From positions 3,534,001 through 3,598,000 of the forward strand of contig NZ_CP077092.1 of assembly GCF_014268585.2 (NCBI RefSeq): a stretch of DNA of 64,000 nucleotides, given 5' to 3'. The notes under the pieces were generated by a model, which saw only the letters and a program-made list of their open reading frames with translations, was not told where the DNA came from and ran no database searches. Below, piece by piece: positions 1-9,579 of this stretch. A program made the translations under genes and the position numbers. Position 1 is the first letter of the stretch, and each line of letters starts with the position of its first letter. Source of the DNA: Pseudomonas iranensis. Lineage in GTDB: Bacteria > Pseudomonadota > Gammaproteobacteria > Pseudomonadales > Pseudomonadaceae.

Positions 1-588
1 ATCAAACTGCTCAACGGCAGTCACCTGGCGCTGACGTATCTGGGCTTTCTCAAGGGCTATCGCTTCGTCCACGAGACCATGAACGATCCGCTGTTCGTGC
101 GGTACATGCGCGCTTATATGGATCTGGATGTCACGCCGCAGTTGGCGCCGGTGCCGGGCATTGATCTGAGCGAATACAAGGACACGCTGGTGGCGCGGTT
201 TTCCAATCAGGCGATTGCCGATCAACTGGAGCGCGTGTGTTCGGATGGCTCGTCGAAGTTTCCCAAGTTCACCGTGCCGACGATCAATCGGCTGATTGCC
301 GATGGCCGCGAGACCAAACGCGCGGCACTGGTCGTCGCGGCGTGGGCGTTGTATTTGAAGGGCGTGGATGAGAATGGCGATACGTATTCGCTTCCGGACC
401 CGCGAGCGGCGTTTTGCCAGGGGCTGGTGGCGGACGATGGGTTGATCACCGAACGCCTGTTGGGCGTGGAAGAGATTTTCGGCACGGCGATACCGAAGTC
501 GGCGGAGTTTGTTGCAGCGTTCGAGTGGTGCTGCCAGAGTTTGCGCGAGGTTGGGGTTTCGCGGACTTTGGAACGGGTGCTCGGCTGA
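1..588 (+). CDS. mtlD: mannitol 2-dehydrogenase, C-terminal part (5' end outside window)
   Basis: Frame 1 is open from the first base and ends with TGA at 586-588, so only the last 195 residues are present. The visible start reads IKLLNGSHLALTYLG. Its Asn and His match the catalytic N-x-x-H of polyol-specific long-chain dehydrogenases; the catalytic Lys of that motif would lie just upstream. The enzyme oxidises D-mannitol (and D-arabitol) to fructose (xylulose) with NAD. In Pseudomonas it closes the mtlEFGK transporter operon and is followed by mtlY and mtlZ, as here. The product of the reaction is taken up by the two kinases downstream. Confidence 0.92.
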   Translation: MKLLNGSHLALTYLGFLKGYRFVHETMNDPLFVRYMRAYMDLDVTPQLAPVPGIDLSEYKDTLVARFSNQAIADQLERVCSDGSSKFPKFTVPTINRLIADGRETKRAALVVAAWALYLKGVDENGDTYSLPDPRAAFCQGLVADDGLITERLLGVEEIFGTAIPKSAEFVAAFEWCCQSLREVGVSRTLERVLG

Positions 589-592
589 AAAG

Positions 593-754
593 CCCCTCAC
601 CCTAGCCCTCTCCCGGAGGGAGAGGGAACCGACCGCGTGGTTCTTCCGTTATTCATCGACCTGAAATTCCGAGTCGAATACAGAGTGTGAAAGGCATGAA
701 AATCTGCTCCCTTTCCCCCTCGCCCCCTTGGGGGAGAGGGCTGGGGTGAGGGGG
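593..754. repeat. palindromic repeat doublet of the CCCTCACCC/GGGTGAGGG family
   Basis: Two inverted arms (593-626 and 717-754), each itself a hairpin (CCCTCTCCCggaGGGAGAGGG in the left arm), fill the mtlD-mtlY gap. The same family recurs at 46859-47035. This is an extragenic palindrome and may act on transcript stability; it is not a coding sequence. Confidence 0.8.
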
Positions 755-792
755 TAGCTCTTGATCTTCAGCGCAATCTGACAGGCCCATAT

Positions 793-2289
793 ATGACAAC
801 AACAAAGCTCTTCCTGGGTATCGACTGCGGCACCCAAGGCACCAAAGCGATCATCCTCGATGCCGACAGCGGTCAGGTGCTCGGGCTGGGCGCGGCGCCG
901 CACACGATGATCAGCGGCGCCAACGGCCGCCGCGAACAAGACGTCCAGCAGTGGCTCGACGCTTTCGTCAGCGCGACCCGCGAAGCGCTGCAAGCGGCCA
1001 GTGTCGACGGCCAGGCGATCCTCGGCGTCGGCGTCTCCGGGCAGCAACACGGCCTGGTCCTGCTCGATGAGCAAGGCGAAGTGCTGCGCCCGGCCAAGCT
1101 CTGGTGCGACACCGAAACCACGCCTGAAAACGACCGTTTGCTCGCGCAACTGGGCGGCGAGCAAGGTTCACTGGAACGCCTCGGCGTGGTCATTGCGCCG
1201 GGCTACACGGTGTCGAAACTGCTCTGGACCAAAGAGCAGCATCCCGACGTGTTCGCACGCATCGCCCGAATTCTGTTGCCCCACGACTACCTCAATTACT
1301 GGCTCACCGGCCGCGCCTGCAGCGAATACGGCGACGCCTCCGGCACCGGCTATTTCAACGTGCGCACGCGGCAATGGGATGTGCAGATCCTGCGCGACAT
1401 CGACGCCACTGGACGTCTGCAAACCGCCCTGCCCGAGCTGATCGACGCGTACGCCGCCGTGGGCACGATCCTCCCAGCGATTGCCGAGAAGCTGGGCATC
1501 AACCCCAACGCCGTGGTTTCAAGCGGCGGTGGCGACAACATGATGGGCGCCATCGGCACCGGCAATATCCAGCCCGGCGCGATCACCATGAGCCTCGGTT
1601 CGTCCGGCACGGTCTACGCCTATTCGGAGGCGCCGACTGTCAGCGCCGATGCCTCGGTCGCGACGTTCTGCTCCTCCAGCGGCGGCTGGCTGCCGCTGAT
1701 CTGCACCATGAACCTGACCAACGCTACCGGCGCGATTCGCGAGCTGTTCAACCTCGACCTGCCGACCTTCAACGAACGGGTCGCGCAATCACCGATCGGC
1801 GCCGAAGGCGTAAGCATGCTGCCGTTTCTCAACGGCGAACGCGTCCCCGCCCTGCCCCACGCCACCGGCAGCCTGCATGGCCTGACCATGGACAACCTGA
1901 CCCAAGCCAACCTGTGCCGCGCCGCTGTCGAAGGCACCACCTTCGGTTTGCGCTACGGGCTGGATTTGCTCCGCCAGAATGGTTTACAAAGCCTGCGCAT
2001 TTGCCTGATCGGCGGCGGCTCGAAGAGCGCGGTGTGGCGGCAGATCGTCGCCGACATCATGAACGCTCCGGTGATCTGCACCGAACAGAGCGAAGCCGCC
2101 GCACTGGGTGCGGCGATTCAAGCGGCGTGGTGCGCGTCGCGCTCTAACGGCGATGATGTCTCCCTGGCCGAGCTGTGCGAGCGCTGCGTGAAACTCGACA
2201 CGGGCAGCGAAACCCTGCCGATCGCCGCCAATGTCGCGGCGTTCCAGCAGGCCTACGAACGCTATCAACAGCATGTCGCAACCCTATAA
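793..2289 (+). CDS. mtlY: xylulokinase (FGGY family)
   Basis: 498 residues, the usual size for XylB/MtlY. The N-terminus carries the phosphate-binding motif GIDCGTQGTKAIILD, and the C-terminal domain has the FGGY-type glycine-rich GGGSKSAVWRQI segment near residue 405. It phosphorylates D-xylulose made from D-arabitol by MtlD, feeding the pentose phosphate pathway. It lies downstream of mtlD across a palindromic repeat and directly upstream of mtlZ (13-bp gap), consistent with the distal part of the Pseudomonas mtlEFGKDYZ operon. The ATG at 793 has only a weak AGG upstream. Confidence 0.93.
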   Translation: MTTTKLFLGIDCGTQGTKAIILDADSGQVLGLGAAPHTMISGANGRREQDVQQWLDAFVSATREALQAASVDGQAILGVGVSGQQHGLVLLDEQGEVLRPAKLWCDTETTPENDRLLAQLGGEQGSLERLGVVIAPGYTVSKLLWTKEQHPDVFARIARILLPHDYLNYWLTGRACSEYGDASGTGYFNVRTRQWDVQILRDIDATGRLQTALPELIDAYAAVGTILPAIAEKLGINPNAVVSSGGGDNMMGAIGTGNIQPGAITMSLGSSGTVYAYSEAPTVSADASVATFCSSSGGWLPLICTMNLTNATGAIRELFNLDLPTFNERVAQSPIGAEGVSMLPFLNGERVPALPHATGSLHGLTMDNLTQANLCRAAVEGTTFGLRYGLDLLRQNGLQSLRICLIGGGSKSAVWRQIVADIMNAPVICTEQSEAAALGAAIQAAWCASRSNGDDVSLAELCERCVKLDTGSETLPIAANVAAFQQAYERYQQHVATL

Positions 2290-2302
2290 CGAGCAAACAA
2301 CT

Positions 2303-3241
2303 ATGTACCTGGTGTGTGGCGAAGCCCTGTTTGATTTCTTCAGCGAAAACGATGCCAGTGGTCTGGCCTCGAAAGTCAATTTCAAGGCGATTGCCGGCGG
2401 CTCGCCGTTCAACGTCGCCGTAGGACTGCGCCGCTTGGGCGTGGACTCGGCGCTCTTCGGTGGGCTGTCCACCGACTACCTCGGCCGGCGTTTGCAGCAA
2501 GTCCTGCAGGACGAAGGTGTGCGCCCGGATTATCTGGTGGATTTCGCCGCGCCGACCACCCTGGCGATGGTCGCGGTGGGCGCCAATGGTTCGCCGCATT
2601 ACAGCTTTCGTGGCGAAGGCTGCGCCGATCGGCAACTGAGCGAGGCGCATCTGCCGACACTTGGCGACGAGGTTCGCGGCCTGCACATCGGCTCGTTTTC
2701 GCTGGTGGTGCAGCCGATTGGCGACACACTGCTGAAACTGGTCCAGCGCGAAAGCGGCAAACGCCTGATCAGCCTCGACCCCAACGTGCGCCTCAACCCC
2801 GAGCCGAACATCAATCTGTGGCGCGAGCGCATCGCCACGCTGGTGCAACTCGCTGATCTGATCAAAGTCAGCGACGAGGACCTGAGCCTGCTCTATCCCG
2901 AGCAGGATCCGCAAAACGTGATTGAAGGCTGGCTCGAACATCGCTGCCAGATCGTCTTCCTGACGCGTGGTGGCGACGGCGCAACAGTGTTCAGTCGCGC
3001 CCATGGCTCGTGGTCGGTACCGGCGAATCCGGTGAAGATTGCCGATACGGTAGGCGCTGGCGACACCTTCCAGGCCGCGCTGATCACCTGGCTGACCGAG
3101 CACTCGCTGGACTCGGTCGAAGGCGTGCAGCAGCTCAGTCGAGAGCAAATCGACGGCATGCTCAGGTTCGCCGTACAAGCCGCCGCACTGACCTGCAGCA
3201 AAACCGGTCCGGATTTGCCCTATCGTCATCAATTGAGCTGA
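2303..3241 (+). CDS. mtlZ: fructokinase (PfkB family)
   Basis: 312 residues from the ATG at 2303 (MYLVCGEALFDFF). An in-frame GTG/ATG further upstream would overlap mtlY and add residues not typical of the family. The N-terminal GGSPFNVAVGLRRLG segment and the C-terminal GAGDTF motif with its catalytic Asp mark a ribokinase/PfkB sugar kinase. In the mannitol operon it phosphorylates fructose formed by MtlD. It is the last gene of the mtl transcript; the next gene begins 45 bp on. Confidence 0.92.
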   Translation: MYLVCGEALFDFFSENDASGLASKVNFKAIAGGSPFNVAVGLRRLGVDSALFGGLSTDYLGRRLQQVLQDEGVRPDYLVDFAAPTTLAMVAVGANGSPHYSFRGEGCADRQLSEAHLPTLGDEVRGLHIGSFSLVVQPIGDTLLKLVQRESGKRLISLDPNVRLNPEPNINLWRERIATLVQLADLIKVSDEDLSLLYPEQDPQNVIEGWLEHRCQIVFLTRGGDGATVFSRAHGSWSVPANPVKIADTVGAGDTFQAALITWLTEHSLDSVEGVQQLSREQIDGMLRFAVQAAALTCSKTGPDLPYRHQLS

Positions 3242-3285
3242 GCGCGTAGACTGTCGGCCTTTTTGCGCACGACGGAAAACAGCTC

Positions 3286-3906
3286 TTGAATCACAGGCAC
3301 ATCCTCGCCCTTCTGACCCTGGCCACCCTGCTGAGCGGTTGCGGCACCTCGCCGCCCCGCTCGCCGGAAGACATCTGCGCAATCTTCCGCGAGAAAAGCG
3401 ACTGGTACGACGCTGCGCAAGTCACCCAGAAACGCTGGGGCGTGCCGATCCAGGTGCCTTTCGCGATCATGTATCAGGAATCCGGCTACCGCTACGACGC
3501 CAAGACGCCGCGCAAATACCTGCTTTGGGTGATTCCGTGGGGCCGCGTCTCGACCGCTTCCGGTTATGCGCAAGCCAAGGATGAAGTCTGGGCCGACTAC
3601 CAGAAAAGCACCGGCCGCAACTGGGCCGATCGCGAAGACTTCGACGACGCCATCGACTTCGTCGGCTGGTACATGGACAAGACCACCTCGATCAACGGCG
3701 TGTACAAATACGACGCCTATAACCAGTACCTGAACTACCACGAAGGCTGGGGCGGCTTCCGCAACAAGACCTACGCGAGCAAAGCCTGGCTACCGCCGAC
3801 CGCGCGCAAGGTGCAGAACCGTTCGGATCTGTATGCGCAGCAATATGCCGGCTGCAAGGAAGACCTCAATCGCGGGTTCTGGAGCCGGTTCTGGCATTGG
3901 TTGTAG
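3286..3906 (+). CDS. lipoprotein with lytic-transglycosylase-like motif
   Basis: 206 residues from a TTG start. The N-terminus is a lipoprotein signal with lipobox LLSGC (Cys19). Residues about 60-75 read IMYQESGYRYDAKTP, where the Glu-Ser pair resembles the catalytic ES of SLT-fold transglycosylases, and the GYAQAKDEVWADYQK segment fits the same fold. It is probably an outer-membrane-anchored muramidase-like protein, but the catalytic role is inferred only. It is separate from mtlZ in function. A REP doublet follows 3 bp after the stop. Confidence 0.7.
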   Translation: MNHRHILALLTLATLLSGCGTSPPRSPEDICAIFREKSDWYDAAQVTQKRWGVPIQVPFAIMYQESGYRYDAKTPRKYLLWVIPWGRVSTASGYAQAKDEVWADYQKSTGRNWADREDFDDAIDFVGWYMDKTTSINGVYKYDAYNQYLNYHEGWGGFRNKTYASKAWLPPTARKVQNRSDLYAQQYAGCKEDLNRGFWSRFWHWL

Positions 3907-3909
3907 AAG

Positions 3910-4004
3910 CCGTTCGCGAGCAGGCTCGCTCCCACGGGACCTTAGTGAACGCCGATTTTGTTTACACCCGAGAAACCTGTGGGAGCGGGCTTGCCCGCGA
4001 TGGC
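3910..4004. repeat. REP doublet (inverted pair)
   Basis: Two REP copies in opposite orientation, TTCGCGAGCAGGCTCGCTC at about 3913 and CCTGTGGGAGCGGGC at 3976, separated by about 40 bp. The second is the GCGGGCTTGCCCGC variant. Typical Pseudomonas REPIN arrangement in an intergenic gap. Confidence 0.85.
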
Positions 4005-4181
4005 AATCTCTCAAACACCATCAAAGTCTATGAAAGGCCCGATTTCACTGACCCAAACCGCCCTCCTAAGGGTTTTCCCTATGGCATCAAGGCCCCACAC
4101 CTACGCCATTTGCGCCTTGAATGAGGCCGTCTAATCCTGCAACATCCATCACCTGCTTATTCAACGGACGGAATTCAAGGC

Positions 4182-6275
4182 ATGCTGGACGCCAATGCAA
4201 CCCACATCACCCTCTCGATCGAAGACGCCAACGCCGACCTGCAAGTCCTCAGCTTCACCGGTCGCGAAGCCCTCAACGAACCGTTCCGTTTCGACCTCGA
4301 ACTGGTCAGCGCCCGCCCCGACCTGAAGCTCGAAGAGCTGCTGCACAAGCGCGCCTGCCTGACGTTCGGCGCCACCGGCGAAGGCAAGATTCACGGTCAG
4401 GTCTATCGCATCGAGCAGGGCGACTCCGGCAAGACCCTGACCCGCTACAGCATCAGCCTGATGCCGCAACTGGCCTATCTGCAGCACAACCATGATCAGC
4501 AGATCTTCCAGCAACTGACGGTGCCGAAAATCATCGCCCAGGTGTTGGAAGATCGCGGCATTCTCTCCGACGCCTACAGCTTCCAGCTCGGCGCCGAGTA
4601 CCCGGAACGCGAGTATTGCGTGCAATACGATGAGTCCGACCTGCACTTCATCCAGCGTCTGTGCGAAGAGGAAGGCATTCACTTCCACTTCCAGCACAGC
4701 AGCAGCGGCCACAAACTGGTGTTCGGCGACGACCAGACCGTATTCCGCAAACTGAAGCCGGTCAGCTACCAGCAGGACTCCGGCATGGCTGCGGAGAAAC
4801 CGGTGATCAAGCGCTTCAACCTGCGCCTGGAAACCCGCACCACCCGCGTCAGCCGTCGCGACTACGATTTCGAAAAACCCAAGCTGCTGCCCGAAGGCGC
4901 GGTCAAATCCGAATTCGCCCCGGACCTGGAAGACTACGATTACCCCGGCCGCTTCACCACCCGCGAGCGCGGCAAGTTCCTCTCGACCCGCGCCCTCGAA
5001 CGCCATCGCAGCGACTACAAACTCACCGAAGGCAAAGGTGATGAACCGACGCTGACCAGCGGCCATTTCCTCACACTCGCCGAACATCCGCGCGCCGAGT
5101 GGAACGACCTCTGGCTGCTGCTGGAAGTCTTCCACGAAGGCAAACAACCGCAAGTGCTCGGCGAAAACGTCACCAGCGACGTCACCGACAACAAAAGCGA
5201 TTTCCATCAGGGCTACCGCAACAGCTTCCTCGCCACCCCGTGGGACGCGCACTACCGCCCTGCCCTCGAACATCCGAAACCGAAAGTCCTCGGCAGCCAG
5301 ACCGCCGTCGTCACGGGTCCTGCCGGTGAAGAAATCCACTGCGACCAGTACGGCCGCATCAAAGTGCAGTTCCACTGGGACCGCGACGGCCAGTCCGACG
5401 ACAAAACCACCTGCTGGATGCGCGTCGCCAGCGGCTGGGCCGGCGCAGCCTACGGCGGCATCGCCATCCCGCGCATCGGCATGGAAGTCCTCGTCACTTT
5501 CCTCGAAGGCGACCCCGACCAGCCTCTCGTCACCGGCTGCCTGTACCACAAGGAAAACGTCGTCCCCTACGACCTGCCGGCCAACAAGACCCGCAGCACC
5601 TTCAAAACCCTCAGCTCCCCGGGCGGCAAGGGCTACAACGAATTCCGCATCGAAGACAAAAAAGGCGCTGAACAGATCTACATCCACGCCCAGCGCGACT
5701 GGGACGAAAACATCGAACACGACCAGAAAATCCGCGTCGGCAACGAACGCCACGACACTGTTGAAGCCAATGTGCTGAGCGAGTTCAAGGTCGAAGAGCA
5801 CCGCATCACCCATCTGGACCGCATCAGCGAAATGCGCGCGGATGATCACCTGACGGTGGGTGTGACGCAGCATGTGAAGGTGGGGACTGGGCAGTTTGTT
5901 GAGGCTGGGACGGAGATTCACTATCACGCTGGTGACAAGGTGGTGGTTGAGGGTGGCATGGAGCTGACCGCCAAGGCTGGTGGGAGTTTTGTGAAGGTTG
6001 ATGCGGGTAGTGTGACCATCAGCGGCACGGAAGTGAAGGTGAATTCGGGTGGTGGTCCGGGAGCCGGTACCGGCATTCAGATCCTCGCCCCATTCATTCC
6101 GGGACTCGCAGCCATTGATAACGCCGGACGCCTGATGCAAACCCGCGCTAACCAGATGATGCAGGCGGAGTCCCTCGCCGTGACGCCGAAACTCAAAGCA
6201 CCTACCGGCATCTGCGTCGAATGCCTGAAAAAAGCCATGCGTGAAAAACTCGCCCTGCAATCGGGGGCCAATTGA
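4182..6275 (+). CDS. vgrG: type VI secretion tip protein VgrG
   Basis: 697 residues with the gp27-like N-terminal half (SFTGREALNEPFRFDLELVS), the OB-fold gp5-like segment with the family hallmark YGRIKVQFHWDRDG near residue 385, and a C-terminal beta-helix ending around residue 620. The tail after that is short (about 75 residues, with GICVECLKK) and has no recognisable enzymatic domain, so it probably serves as a cargo or adaptor docking piece. The stop overlaps the start of the DUF4123 gene (TGATG), which indicates translational coupling. No other T6SS structural gene is in the window, so this is an orphan vgrG island. Confidence 0.95.
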   Translation: MLDANATHITLSIEDANADLQVLSFTGREALNEPFRFDLELVSARPDLKLEELLHKRACLTFGATGEGKIHGQVYRIEQGDSGKTLTRYSISLMPQLAYLQHNHDQQIFQQLTVPKIIAQVLEDRGILSDAYSFQLGAEYPEREYCVQYDESDLHFIQRLCEEEGIHFHFQHSSSGHKLVFGDDQTVFRKLKPVSYQQDSGMAAEKPVIKRFNLRLETRTTRVSRRDYDFEKPKLLPEGAVKSEFAPDLEDYDYPGRFTTRERGKFLSTRALERHRSDYKLTEGKGDEPTLTSGHFLTLAEHPRAEWNDLWLLLEVFHEGKQPQVLGENVTSDVTDNKSDFHQGYRNSFLATPWDAHYRPALEHPKPKVLGSQTAVVTGPAGEEIHCDQYGRIKVQFHWDRDGQSDDKTTCWMRVASGWAGAAYGGIAIPRIGMEVLVTFLEGDPDQPLVTGCLYHKENVVPYDLPANKTRSTFKTLSSPGGKGYNEFRIEDKKGAEQIYIHAQRDWDENIEHDQKIRVGNERHDTVEANVLSEFKVEEHRITHLDRISEMRADDHLTVGVTQHVKVGTGQFVEAGTEIHYHAGDKVVVEGGMELTAKAGGSFVKVDAGSVTISGTEVKVNSGGGPGAGTGIQILAPFIPGLAAIDNAGRLMQTRANQMMQAESLAVTPKLKAPTGICVECLKKAMREKLALQSGAN

Positions 6276-7114
6276 TGACAAAGAGTGACGCAGCTAAAGC
6301 CTGGAGCGAAGCGCAAAAGAACGCTCAGTCGATATTCGCGATCGTTGAGATCGGCCTGTTGCCAGAACCCGATCGATTGCAGTTCGTCAGAGCTGACCCG
6401 TCACGACGGCCGTTGATGGTGCAACCGGAATTCGCCGAACTGCGCAACTACGGCCCGTGGCTGGTCGACGTTAGCCACATGGATTTCGAAGCCTTTCTCG
6501 CTCACGAACACTTCACCGGCTGCACCGCAATGGCCAGTTGGATTCGTACCGACTGCCCAGCCGACAAGCTCGCCGCTCACCTGAGTGATGCGTTGCTGGC
6601 AAAAAATGAAGCTGGCGAAGTCCTGATGATCCGTAGCTACGCGCCAGAAGTGCTGCCGATGCTGTACGCACGCGATGATCTGTCTTGGCATGCTTGGCTG
6701 TTTGGCCCACTGCAGGAGTGGTGGGTGCCCACAGAAGAAGATCAATGGCACTCTCTGAAGGGCCTCAACCTTGAAAAGCCCGGAAGATACGAGCCTATTT
6801 TTCTTGACGCAAAGCTGTGGACGGACATGGAGATCGATCCCCTGCCCTACAGCCTCACTACTGAACTGGAAAAAGAAGCGCCTGAAGTGTTTGCCAGCAC
6901 CTGCCACGGTGCACGGTTGAAGCAAGTGAAAGAAGCGCTGGACGCTGGCCGCAGTGAAGGTTTAACAGACGCGGAAGACGTCACTCTCTTTGCCAGCCTG
7001 CAATTGATGGACCGCGAATTTCCGTCGAACTGGCCGATGTGGGAGAAGGCGAAAGAACGGGCAATTGGAGAGAGGTTGCCGCTTGGTGTGGTGATGCGAG
7101 AGTTGTCGGAGTGA
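6275..7114 (+). CDS. DUF4123 T6SS adaptor/chaperone
   Basis: 279 residues from the ATG that overlaps the vgrG stop. The segment SIFAIVEIGLLPEP followed by LRNYGPWLVDVS and FTGCTAMASWI has the layout of DUF4123 (Tap/TEC) adaptors, which load effectors onto VgrG tips. Position between vgrG and the effector genes supports that role. Base composition starts to fall toward AT here and continues through the next four genes. Confidence 0.85.
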   Translation: MTKSDAAKAWSEAQKNAQSIFAIVEIGLLPEPDRLQFVRADPSRRPLMVQPEFAELRNYGPWLVDVSHMDFEAFLAHEHFTGCTAMASWIRTDCPADKLAAHLSDALLAKNEAGEVLMIRSYAPEVLPMLYARDDLSWHAWLFGPLQEWWVPTEEDQWHSLKGLNLEKPGRYEPIFLDAKLWTDMEIDPLPYSLTTELEKEAPEVFASTCHGARLKQVKEALDAGRSEGLTDAEDVTLFASLQLMDREFPSNWPMWEKAKERAIGERLPLGVVMRELSE

Positions 7115-7205
7115 GTGTCGAGATGAGCATGTTGATCAGCACTTTCTGTCTGTCTCAAGTTTTCTGGATATTCAAGATGCATTGCTGGATAAGGAATTTA
7201 CGTAA

Positions 7206-7697
7206 ATGACCGTGGCCATGAATACTAAGCGGCAAAAAATCTGGCGTCGCCGCAATCTTGTCATCGGGGTATTCGTTTTACTGCTGCCTTTCATTGGATC
7301 GTATCTTTATAACCAGTTTCGTACGCCGGGTGCGATGTTGACATCTGCGAACTATATGGATCGGCCTATTCTAAGCTTTTGGATAAACGATTTCTGGGGC
7401 GGAAATCTCGCCGCAATGGGAGGCGGCGGCACTATGTGCTGCAAAAAAATTCAAGGGCCTACTGTAAAAGTAACTTGGATTCTTAGCCGAACTGGAGAGC
7501 AACTCCGTCAAGGGGTAAAAAAAGAAACTCATGAAAGAATTCTTCCCTTACCTGAACGTCAGAGGACAGATGAATTTCTTCACGTACGATTCCTTCCTGG
7601 AAATATCGTAGAACTGAAATGGAGTCCTGACCTCGTTAGCCCATTCGAAAAATTCCATAGATCTTCAACCAGTCCGGAGCAAGGAAGCCTGAAATGA
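7206..7697 (+). CDS. DUF3304 membrane-anchored protein 1, candidate immunity protein
   Basis: 163 residues from ATG 7206, with AAGGA about 10 bases upstream. There is one N-terminal membrane segment (about residues 15-33) preceded by a KRQKIWRRR basic patch, then a periplasmic domain with RTPGAMLTSANYMDRPI, WINDFWGGN and GGGGTMCC, as in DUF3304. Two paralogues lie downstream of the effector. The stop overlaps the effector start by four bases (ATGA), so the two are coupled. Membrane anchoring with the domain on the periplasmic side fits protection against a periplasmic or membrane-active T6SS effector; that role is inferred from position. Confidence 0.75.
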   Translation: MTVAMNTKRQKIWRRRNLVIGVFVLLLPFIGSYLYNQFRTPGAMLTSANYMDRPILSFWINDFWGGNLAAMGGGGTMCCKKIQGPTVKVTWILSRTGEQLRQGVKKETHERILPLPERQRTDEFLHVRFLPGNIVELKWSPDLVSPFEKFHRSSTSPEQGSLK

Positions 7698-9520
7698 GCG
7701 GAAACTCTAATCTAGATCGTGCTCAGACGGTCAGTACAAAAGCTTGCGCAGTTACTGACGGGCAGAAAAAATCAGTTTTGCCCTGCGAGTCCACGCTACA
7801 CATCTCATTTTTTTTTGATGGGTTCGGTCGAAATTCGGTCAACGATATTCAGGAAGGTAACCTAAGCAATGTGGCCCGCCTGTTTTTCGCACATCCGGAT
7901 GACACTGGCCAAGACAGAATTCAAACAAATGTGGATCGCCGCAGATTCTACATATCCGGTCTAGGGTCTGACTTCGATGCGTCACTCGGCGGCGGCGCTG
8001 CTACCAGCGGGGCTGGCATTGATGGCGCGTTGAGCCGAGCCAAAGACAGTGCTTTGAAATCCCCCGAAGACACTTTCAGTAAGAGCCCACTTGATGCAGC
8101 AAAAGATATTCTCACGGGTAAAAAATGGTGGGAATCTTTGTTAAACAACCTGAAGGTTGGCAATGTCATCTCCGGAGCCATTAAAGCCGCAGCGCCGGCG
8201 GGGCTAGATCTTTTCGGAATAACTCGAGACAACGAGTATACCGCTACTTTTTTCAAAACAGGCGTTGATACGCGACTTGAGGCAGCATTTAAAGTCGTAG
8301 AAAAGACACTCGCTGATGCAAGAGAAAAAAGTGGCGCGCCTGTAAAGCGTATTTCCATCTCTGTCTTTGGATATGACTTCGGGGCGAGTCTTGCTCGAGC
8401 ATTCACCCATAAACTGTTCGAAGAGTGTGATCCCGCAACAAATGTTTTTAAAGGCGCCCAACTCGAAGTGAATTTCGCCGGATTGTTTGACGCGGTGGAT
8501 CGAAGCGGCGACAGCTCTATTTTACTGGAATATTTCATCCCGTTTGTGAACATTGTGGATGACGGCGAGTGCCTCGCTGGGCCCGTTAAATCTGCGCTTC
8601 ATCTTGTTGCCGCCCATGAGTGCCAGGATTCTCGCCGCTCCAGGCTGATCGGCACTGGTCCGTCCACTCCTAAATGGGAGGAACGATTAGTACCAGGGAC
8701 GAGCTACGACGTGGGAGGCGGTTTGAAAAAAACCGACGTCGCTCATAGCACGGAGCTTCAACTAGCAAGTTTGCATGAAATGTATCAAGCTGCCCGAAAG
8801 GCAGGAGTTCCCTTTCCTACACTTGACGAATTGCATGAGAGCCAGCCAGATATCGCCGAGTATTTCATACTGAACGATCATATCAACGGCGCAAGCGCGA
8901 TCGGCGCGAGCAAAGATTACATGAGTAAAGCGGGTAATAAAAAAGTATCTGCTGAAAGCTTCCTAGCCCATCGTCGATTGTATATCCAACGTTTGCGTGG
9001 TTTATGGGAGTTGTATCGTGGGCAGCATCAAGCATATGACGACCAAGAAGAGCGCCTGCAACGTCCTATTTTTAGCAAACAAGGCTCAATCGCACGAGCG
9101 CTAGGGATGAGCAGCGAAAGCGCCGCTCAAGCAGCAAAACGCGATCAGGCTCTCAAGCAAACTCAGCAAGGCAAGGCTGCCCTCCGCGCCGAGCTAAGTT
9201 GGCTTGAGGACGTAGACCGCGAAGCCTGGAGGTTGAAAACCAGCTTCCCATCTGCCCCAGTAAAAGCACTGCTAGACGAGTGGTTCGCTGCTGTCCCTAA
9301 AGGCCTTAGTTTCGACGTTGAAGATCTACTCGAATTTTACGTAAACGATCAATACATGATCCAACAGATACCTCGGGGCACGGGTATTCCGATACCTAAA
9401 TACTTTCGCGTTCGAGAGTTCGACATGCCGAGCCTGAATAAAACCAAAGGCATGGCCCCCGACTATCTGGAACAGATGATGCGGAAACCTTCAGCAGAGG
9501 CTCCCGGTGCATCAACCTAA
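7694..9520 (+). CDS. DUF2235 / Tle1-like T6SS effector with altered catalytic residues
   Basis: 608 residues. Family marks are SFFFDGFGRN (about 38-47), an alpha/beta-hydrolase core with VFGYDFGASLARAF (224-237), FAGLFDAVD (261-269), HLVAAHECQDSRR (303-315) and VPGTSYDVGGGL (333-344), then a helical C-terminal part. In Tle1 phospholipases the nucleophile motif is GxSxG and the last motif carries a His (PGxHxDxGGG). Here the Ser position is Asp228 and the His position is Ser337, while Asp266 is kept. It is encoded directly after VgrG, the adaptor and a DUF3304 gene, so it is very likely VgrG cargo. Whether it is a lipase is doubtful. AT-rich relative to the genome, as expected of a transferred cassette. 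Confidence 0.82.
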   Translation: MSGNSNLDRAQTVSTKACAVTDGQKKSVLPCESTLHISFFFDGFGRNSVNDIQEGNLSNVARLFFAHPDDTGQDRIQTNVDRRRFYISGLGSDFDASLGGGAATSGAGIDGALSRAKDSALKSPEDTFSKSPLDAAKDILTGKKWWESLLNNLKVGNVISGAIKAAAPAGLDLFGITRDNEYTATFFKTGVDTRLEAAFKVVEKTLADAREKSGAPVKRISISVFGYDFGASLARAFTHKLFEECDPATNVFKGAQLEVNFAGLFDAVDRSGDSSILLEYFIPFVNIVDDGECLAGPVKSALHLVAAHECQDSRRSRLIGTGPSTPKWEERLVPGTSYDVGGGLKKTDVAHSTELQLASLHEMYQAARKAGVPFPTLDELHESQPDIAEYFILNDHINGASAIGASKDYMSKAGNKKVSAESFLAHRRLYIQRLRGLWELYRGQHQAYDDQEERLQRPIFSKQGSIARALGMSSESAAQAAKRDQALKQTQQGKAALRAELSWLEDVDREAWRLKTSFPSAPVKALLDEWFAAVPKGLSFDVEDLLEFYVNDQYMIQQIPRGTGIPIPKYFRVREFDMPSLNKTKGMAPDYLEQMMRKPSAEAPGAST

Positions 9521-9579
9521 ACTCAGGAAGATTCATTTCAGTCTCAAAGACTCAATATTGCTTTTCTAGTTTGGATTTC

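Noticed and set aside
4161..6281. 706-codon open frame antisense to vgrG
   Set aside because: It mirrors vgrG codon for codon, is rich in low-complexity hydrophobic residues typical of GC-rich antisense frames, and vgrG is unmistakable.
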